Part shown: in pieces, positions 21,655-24,880 of the stretch
Layout of the letters: each line of letters begins with the position of its first letter
Position numbering within the stretch: position 1 is the stretch's first letter
IMG/VR virus record: IMGVR_UViG_3300005253_000541
Location: 1-24,880 of that record
From: a virus
Direction: 5' to 3' (one strand)
DNA: 24,880 nucleotides
Position numbers and translations under genes: made by a program
The notes under the pieces: generated by a model
The model's database searches: none
Told to the model about the DNA's origin: nothing
What the model saw: the letters and a program-made list of their open reading frames with translations, nothing else

Positions 21655-21944
21655 TGCCCAACAAACAAGAAGCAATACTGATTGATCTAATACGCCACTT
21701 CCCGGACATGAGACGGTATGACGTGGAGCAAAGATTACACTCTGTTTCTTTTGCCTTGAAGCTGCCCCTATCTAATGGCGCAACCTGGGGATTAACCAAC
21801 GACACATTTCTAGCCAAGTATGAGGGATGGTGGCAGGCAACTATCCAGGATCGTACTGCTGGGTATCTGACATACAAGCATGATCGTAGCCTAGCAGTAG
21901 CCATCTGCAAAGTGTGGTTGGCCTGGAAGGAACTGCAATCATGA
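21654..21944 (+). CDS. Hypothetical protein, 96 residues
   Basis: No family is recognised. The protein starts with a helix (NKQEAILIDLIRHFPDMRRYDVEQRLHS). Several tryptophans follow ('GATWGLTNDTFLAKYEGWWQATI'). It is coupled to both neighbours by TAATG and ATGA overlaps. Confidence 0.65.
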   Translation: MPNKQEAILIDLIRHFPDMRRYDVEQRLHSVSFALKLPLSNGATWGLTNDTFLAKYEGWWQATIQDRTAGYLTYKHDRSLAVAICKVWLAWKELQS

Positions 21945-22519
21945 GCGACAATCTGGAAGCACATCTACTACGTAAGAAAAGCAAAGCGATGGATGCCTTT
22001 ATCGCAGAGTTCGGAACATTGATTGATGGTTATGATTGCGGTGATGGTGATTATATTAATGACCAATGGTACAAACTCAAAACGCAGCATCTGGGCAGTG
22101 ACAAAAAGGTACTAGAACCGGTGATGTACGTATTCACAATGAATGGAGACTTTGATGCCTTGCTGGAAATGTCCTTTGAAGATGCGGAACGCTATGCTAT
22201 GCAACATATGGCAGCATGTGGGGAAGAGCCAAATTATCGTACAGCATATGGCACAGCCCCAGAGTATCATACAGTGGATTACGGCACTGATAATAAGAGA
22301 CACATACCCAGTGCTCGTCACAGTATTTCAACCCTGAGAATTGTAGAGCCTCGAACTTCATTGAAGAGTAATAGAAGTTGGGACTATACTGAAAACCGTG
22401 GAGAATTCGCTGAATGGGAAAAATTCACACAGGAGGCAAAGGAGCTTTCGATCAAAGCCAATGGTGGGGACTACTACCAATGGCCATGGCCGATACCAGA
22501 AGAGGAGGATCAATCATGA
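21941..22519 (+). CDS. Hypothetical protein, 192 residues
   Basis: No family is recognised. The N-terminal part is helical and basic (MSDNLEAHLLRKKSKAMDAFIAEFG), followed by an acidic section with 'GDGDYINDQWYKLKTQHLG', a stretch rich in histidine, tyrosine and alanine ('YRTAYGTAPEYHTVDYG', about 105-121), and a tryptophan-rich end (YYQWPWPIPEEEDQS). The start overlaps the upstream stop as ATGA. The stop overlaps the next ATG. Confidence 0.65.
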   Translation: MSDNLEAHLLRKKSKAMDAFIAEFGTLIDGYDCGDGDYINDQWYKLKTQHLGSDKKVLEPVMYVFTMNGDFDALLEMSFEDAERYAMQHMAACGEEPNYRTAYGTAPEYHTVDYGTDNKRHIPSARHSISTLRIVEPRTSLKSNRSWDYTENRGEFAEWEKFTQEAKELSIKANGGDYYQWPWPIPEEEDQS

Positions 22520-22728
22520 TCGACATTTGGGTTGTGAAAAACACAGTCACGGGGAGATACTATCAATACATTGGGAAAGGCTGTCATAGGTGGGTTAAAT
22601 CTATTCATGCCGGCGACAATTTCTCAACACCTAAAGTGCTTGATATGGTTGATGATCTCAACTGCCAGGGCTATGATGCCATTGAAATGCGTATTGAAAA
22701 ATTGAACAACCAAACCAAAGGAAAGTAG
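22516..22728 (+). CDS. Small hypothetical protein, 70 residues
   Basis: The product starts MIDIWVVKNTVTGRYYQYIGKGCHRW and ends in a basic segment (KLNNQTKGK). No family is recognised. GAGGAGG lies seven bases before ATG 22516, which overlaps the stop of the previous gene. A longer frame from 22414 lies out of register inside the previous gene and is not used. Confidence 0.62.
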   Translation: MIDIWVVKNTVTGRYYQYIGKGCHRWVKSIHAGDNFSTPKVLDMVDDLNCQGYDAIEMRIEKLNNQTKGK

Positions 22729-22754
22729 AAGAATAGTTGAGGAGGCTGAATAAG

Positions 22755-22910
22755 ATGCAGTACACAATAGAAGTTAGCGGGCTGCACGCGATAATCACTG
22801 TCGAAGGTGAAGACGAGGAGGACGCATTATACGCATGTCAGGAAGGCTGGGGAGAGAGGCAAATCATATGGGACGACGCAGAATATGATGTGAAGGAGGA
22901 CAAGGATTAA
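22755..22910 (+). CDS. Small acidic protein, 51 residues, last gene of the operon
   Basis: This short frame has a good ribosome binding site (GGAGG, nine bases before the ATG). It encodes MQYTIEVSGLHAIITVEGED, then EEDALYACQEGWGERQIIWDD, and ends VKEDKD. The layout of two strands, a helix and a strand, with many acidic residues, resembles small phage proteins of unknown function. The rightward terminator follows 17 bases after its stop. Confidence 0.6.
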   Translation: MQYTIEVSGLHAIITVEGEDEEDALYACQEGWGERQIIWDDAEYDVKEDKD

Positions 22911-22927
22911 GGAAGAATTGAGACAAC

Positions 22928-22948
22928 AGCCCCGAAAGGGGCTTTCTT
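22928..22948 (+). terminator. Rho-independent terminator of the rightward operon
   Basis: AGCCCC and GGGGCT pair over a GAAA tetraloop, followed by TTTCTT. This is a compact and strong terminator directly after the last small gene. Confidence 0.9.
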
Positions 22949-23048
22949 CATTGTGCAAAACGCCGGAAGCACTAGCTGGCGTGTCTCATACTTCGTCTAT
23001 TAATATCTCCAACTCATCTTCGGCAAATCCTTAGCAAGTGCCTTTTAG

Positions 23049-23098
23049 AATGCAATAACCGCAAATACAATATCTTATCTAAAAGCGGTTATTGCATT
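23049..23098. repeat. Perfect 14-bp inverted repeat with a 22-base loop
   Basis: AATGCAATAACCGC (23049-23062) is exactly repeated inverted as GCGGTTATTGCATT (23085-23098). Neither strand has a run of U after the stem, so it does not look like a terminator. It could be a binding site for a dimeric protein, a cruciform or a replication-initiation hairpin. Confidence 0.88.
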
Positions 23099-23184
23099 GT
23101 TACAGAGAAAATAACGAAAAAGAGTTTAGTAAAAAGGGGCTGAATAGTATGATCTCAGGGCCTCAGGAAGACAACTGTTCTAGG

Positions 23185-23196
23185 GGGTTCGAACCC
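23185..23196. repeat. 12-bp perfect palindrome resembling a tRNA T-arm
   Basis: GGGTTCGAACCC is its own reverse complement. It contains the TTCGAAC of a tRNA T-loop, but surrounding bases do not form a tRNA. It could be a protein site, or part of an attachment site if the phage integrates at a tRNA gene. Confidence 0.6.
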
Positions 23197-23205
23197 ATGC
23201 TCTAC

Positions 23206-23224
23206 TTAACTTAACATAAGTTAA
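23206..23224. repeat. 8-bp hairpin
   Basis: TTAACTTA and TAAGTTAA are perfect inverted copies separated by ACA. It is AT-rich and lies next to the AT-only stretch. Confidence 0.7.
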
Positions 23225-23343
23225 ATCATAAGGAAACAATGCCTAAACTATAGCTTAACCTCACTCATATTATTACATATATAATTATATTATTATTGTA
23301 TAATAAATAGATCATGCTACACACACACCATACAGCACACACA

Positions 23344-23361
23344 GTAGCACATGTGTACTAC
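23344..23361. promoter_or_regulatory. Third copy of the operator-like palindrome
   Basis: GTAGCACATGTGTACTAC matches the minus-strand P2 sequence GTAGCACATTTGTGCTAC at 16 of 18 positions, and the next two bases (AA) also agree. No TTGACA lies at -35 distance, so this copy has a site but no clear promoter. Confidence 0.5.
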
Positions 23362-23460
23362 AAACACAGCATAGATGTAGCAATTATTACTAACGATAAG
23401 GACGCTTATCAAGAGGTAATATATAGTAATGTAGTATGTAAGGACGTATTGTTCATTATA

Positions 23461-23478
23461 ATAGAGCACCTGTTCTAT
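23461..23478. promoter_or_regulatory. Possible fourth, more divergent palindrome of the same type
   Basis: ATAGAGCACCTGTTCTAT fits the looser pattern TAGNRCANNTGYNCTA. Its arms pair except for one purine/pyrimidine change. It is less certain than the other three. Confidence 0.3.
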
Positions 23479-23833
23479 GGTGTACAGTACGCATCTCTGT
23501 TCTAAGCAACGCATATACACTATCATGTAGGTATACACATGGAACACTCTGTACTTCGCTGTAATGAACACAGAGCCACACAGAGCATATATCTATATAA
23601 CTATCTCATGGTCATTGTGTAGGCTATTCGAGGGCGTATCTGTAAGAAAATAAAAGGTGAATGGTGGAAGTGGCCTAGGGACAAGGCATAATCGGATGTT
23701 TGATCTAAGGGCTTAGTGTGTAGGGGCATATAGAGCGCGAAGTTAGACTGGACATATCATTATCTGTTCTTTTACATAAAACAATAGGATAAGCCATACA
23801 GCCTACCCTATCATCCCTATCTCTACTCACTAT

Positions 23834-23888
23834 CTTTTAGTTAGTTACTTACCCTCTACCACCTACTTACTTTTAGTTAGTTACTTAC
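23834..23888. repeat. Two direct copies of a 19-bp sequence, 36 bp apart
   Basis: CTTTTAGTTAGTTACTTAC occurs at 23834-23852 and again at 23870-23888. Each copy itself contains TTAGTTAGTTA. The second copy overlaps the stop of the leftward gene. They could be binding sites of a replication or regulatory protein. Confidence 0.8.
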
Positions 23889-24415
23889 TTCTCAGGCCAT
23901 GCTACCTTGTATCTGTACTCTTCTGCTATCGCCTTCAATTGGTCTAGGGCTTGTTCTCTTGTGTTTGTGTATACTGTAGCGACTACAATAGGGAATATAC
24001 TTTGCACATTTTTACATAACAGCCTTAAACAAATGGCTTTATGATGAACTCCGCCTTTTTTACTGACTCTCATATCTTTGCGTTTACTGGCGATAGCAAA
24101 ATCTGACCTAATACCACACTTACAGGCTTGGATCAGTTGTTGTCTATTGTCAACTAATTCCACTCTGATAATGGCTTGATATTCTTGACACTTTGAGCAA
24201 TATGGGCCAATTAAATTTGTCCACTCTTTTTTATCGCTATTGTAGACATAATTTAGTGCCGTTAGACCATCGTTTACATTGTCGATTTTAAAGGTATGTA
24301 GCCATTGGGCCATAGTCAATAGCTTGCTCAAAGGTGGTCGGTCATTCAGAACTTCATTTTTGAGTAGGTGAAACATATCGGCAAATGGCAATTGGTTTGT
24401 TTCTGTTTTCTGCAT
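23885..24415 (-). CDS. Zinc-ribbon-like hypothetical protein
   Basis: The product has 176 residues. Residues 73-100 hold C73-x2-C76 and C98-x-C100 (YCSKCQEY...ACKCGIRSD), the pattern of a zinc ribbon. It is followed by a basic stretch (SKRKDMRVSKKGGVHH). The N-terminal half is helical. It may bind nucleic acid, but no family is recognised. ATG 24415 is preceded by AAAGGAG. A longer frame to 24454 has no such site. Confidence 0.68.
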   Translation of the reverse strand: MQKTETNQLPFADMFHLLKNEVLNDRPPLSKLLTMAQWLHTFKIDNVNDGLTALNYVYNSDKKEWTNLIGPYCSKCQEYQAIIRVELVDNRQQLIQACKCGIRSDFAIASKRKDMRVSKKGGVHHKAICLRLLCKNVQSIFPIVVATVYTNTREQALDQLKAIAEEYRYKVAWPEK

Positions 24416-24451
24416 GATATTTTTTACTCCTTTATAAGAGGAAGGGACGGC

Positions 24452-24481
24452 CACAATAGGCCGGCCCCAGATGCTATTGTG
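24452..24481. repeat. 8-bp inverted repeat between two leftward genes
   Basis: CACAATAG (24452-24459) and CTATTGTG (24474-24481) are perfect inverted copies around a GC-rich loop containing GGCCGGCC. It directly abuts the stop of the gene at 24482. No U-run follows on the minus strand, so it may be an RNA processing or stability hairpin. Confidence 0.6.
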
Positions 24482-24688
24482 TTATTCTCCCTTTAGTTTT
24501 GTTACTGCCAATTCTATAGATCGTCCGATAAACTTGTTTAGGTTCGCTTTTCGTGCGGCCCTTTTTTCACCCCTTGACATATCGGATTGTATAATTTCCT
24601 CAATTCTAGCCTGGAAATGCTTGCTAATTTTCTTTCGTTTGTTCTCATGCCGTTGATTTTTAATATCATCCTTGCACGTTTCTACCAT
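24482..24688 (-). CDS. Small basic helical protein
   Basis: The 68-residue protein is highly charged, mostly lysine, arginine and glutamate (NKRKKISKHFQARIEEIIQ, SRGEKRAARKANLNKF) and likely helical throughout. No family is recognised. It could bind nucleic acid. The start overlaps the end of the upstream leftward gene by seven bases. The upstream purines GGCGGAT could act as the binding site. Confidence 0.58.
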   Translation of the reverse strand: MVETCKDDIKNQRHENKRKKISKHFQARIEEIIQSDMSRGEKRAARKANLNKFIGRSIELAVTKLKGE

Positions 24689-24846
24689 ATCATATAGTAT
24701 CCGCCGGCCTTGTTATCATATTCAGTATTACCACTATCTATGGCGTTACCCTCAATTTGTATATGTTCAATGTGTTGAATGATTTCGATTTCTGTTTGGC
24801 GTTCCCTCAATATCCGTAGTGTCTCTTCACCTAGACTATTTTCATC
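24682..24846 (-). CDS. Partial hypothetical protein, 5' end missing
   Basis: A leftward frame without stops enters from the right edge and ends with TAG at 24684-24682. The visible part is DENSLGEETLRILRERQTEI, then EIIQHIEHIQIEGNAIDSGN, and ends GGYYMIW. No start is present, because the true sequence is replaced by adapter from 24847. Not recognised. Confidence 0.5.
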   Translation of the reverse strand, partial: DENSLGEETLRILRERQTEIEIIQHIEHIQIEGNAIDSGNTEYDNKAGGYYMIW

Positions 24847-24880
24847 CTGTCTCTTATACACATCTCCGAGCCCACGAGAC
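24847..24880. other. Nextera/Tn5 sequencing adapter (not phage DNA)
   Basis: The 34 bases start with the Tn5 mosaic end CTGTCTCTTATACACATCT and continue with CCGAGCCCACGAGAC, the Nextera read-2 adapter. They are untrimmed library sequence at the contig end. Confidence 0.97.

Larger units (their letters stand above)
22949..23884. other. Gene-free, AT-rich segment of about 0.94 kb (candidate origin or control region)
   Basis: Nothing coding is supported here. The segment holds a 14-bp perfect inverted repeat, a 12-bp palindrome, an 8-bp hairpin, a very AT-rich stretch (about 23265-23311, almost only A and T), a CA-rich stretch, two operator-like palindromes and a 19-bp direct repeat. It lies where the rightward operon and the leftward right-end genes converge. 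AT-rich DNA next to repeats fits a replication origin, but no function is shown. Confidence 0.6.

Noticed and set aside
23049-23098. Inverted repeat as a transcription terminator
   Set aside because: A 22-base loop and no U-run on either strand.
23137-23215. Possible tRNA or tmRNA (GGGGCTGA start and GGTTCGAACC T-loop)
   Set aside because: T-stem bases do not pair beyond two pairs, and no acceptor stem, anticodon arm or CCA end is found.
23314-23571. Overlapping open frames on both strands (63 and 84 codons)
   Set aside because: No ribosome binding site, CA-repeat and AT-rich composition, and strings of His, Tyr and Cys typical of chance frames in low-complexity DNA.

Overview
The window is part of the genome of a tailed double-stranded DNA bacteriophage (Caudoviricetes). 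A portal, both terminase subunits, a scaffold-like protein, a major capsid protein, a run of head-tail connectors, a tail terminator and a tail tube protein suggest a siphovirus-type particle. No integrase, lysis cassette, tape measure or DNA polymerase is visible, so this is only part of the genome. The last 34 bases (24847-24880) are Nextera/Tn5 sequencing adapter, so the right edge is an assembly end. The host cannot be read from the sequence. A proline/threonine-rich lipoprotein linker is reminiscent of Chloroflexota lipoproteins, but that is a weak hint.

Layout. (1) 1-17643 is transcribed leftward (minus strand). Read in that direction it has a small unknown gene, a 1087-residue PrimPol-helicase replication protein, two unknown genes and a nucleotide diphosphohydrolase (DUF5664/MazZ-like). 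A strong promoter with an internal palindrome follows at 12837-12865. It precedes a lipoprotein gene, small terminase, large terminase and portal. A second, near-identical promoter/palindrome at 8707-8735 precedes a large repeat-containing fibre gene, three small genes, scaffold, major capsid protein, connector, head closure, HK97 gp10-like protein, tail terminator, tail tube and a partial tail gene cut by the left edge. (2) 17644-17870 is the divergent control region. It holds a rightward sigma70-type promoter and a candidate short terminated RNA. (3) 17871-22910 is a rightward operon of tightly overlapping genes. It starts with a Toprim protein related to the Topo VI A subunit, followed by the remains of a DNA methylase/HNH endonuclease locus, a small exported cysteine-rich protein and nine or ten small unknown genes, and it ends at a clear terminator (22928-22948). 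(4) 22949-23884 is a gene-free, AT-rich segment with a perfect 14-bp inverted repeat, a 12-bp palindrome, two more copies of the operator-like palindrome and a 19-bp direct repeat. It is a candidate origin or control region. (5) 23885-24846 holds three small leftward genes, one with a zinc-ribbon pattern and the last cut by the adapter.

How the parts may work together (inference). The rightward operon looks like an early, host-takeover type module. The PrimPol-helicase would start replication, possibly at the AT-rich segment. The two matched promoters carry the same palindrome between -35 and -10, so one regulator could switch packaging and structural genes together. The most unusual observations are this promoter/operator pair with extra palindrome copies in the gene-free region, the lone Topo VI A-like protein, the methylase/HNH deletion scar, a large terminase frame with no ordinary start codon, and one beta-rich domain shared by the capsid and tail tube proteins.
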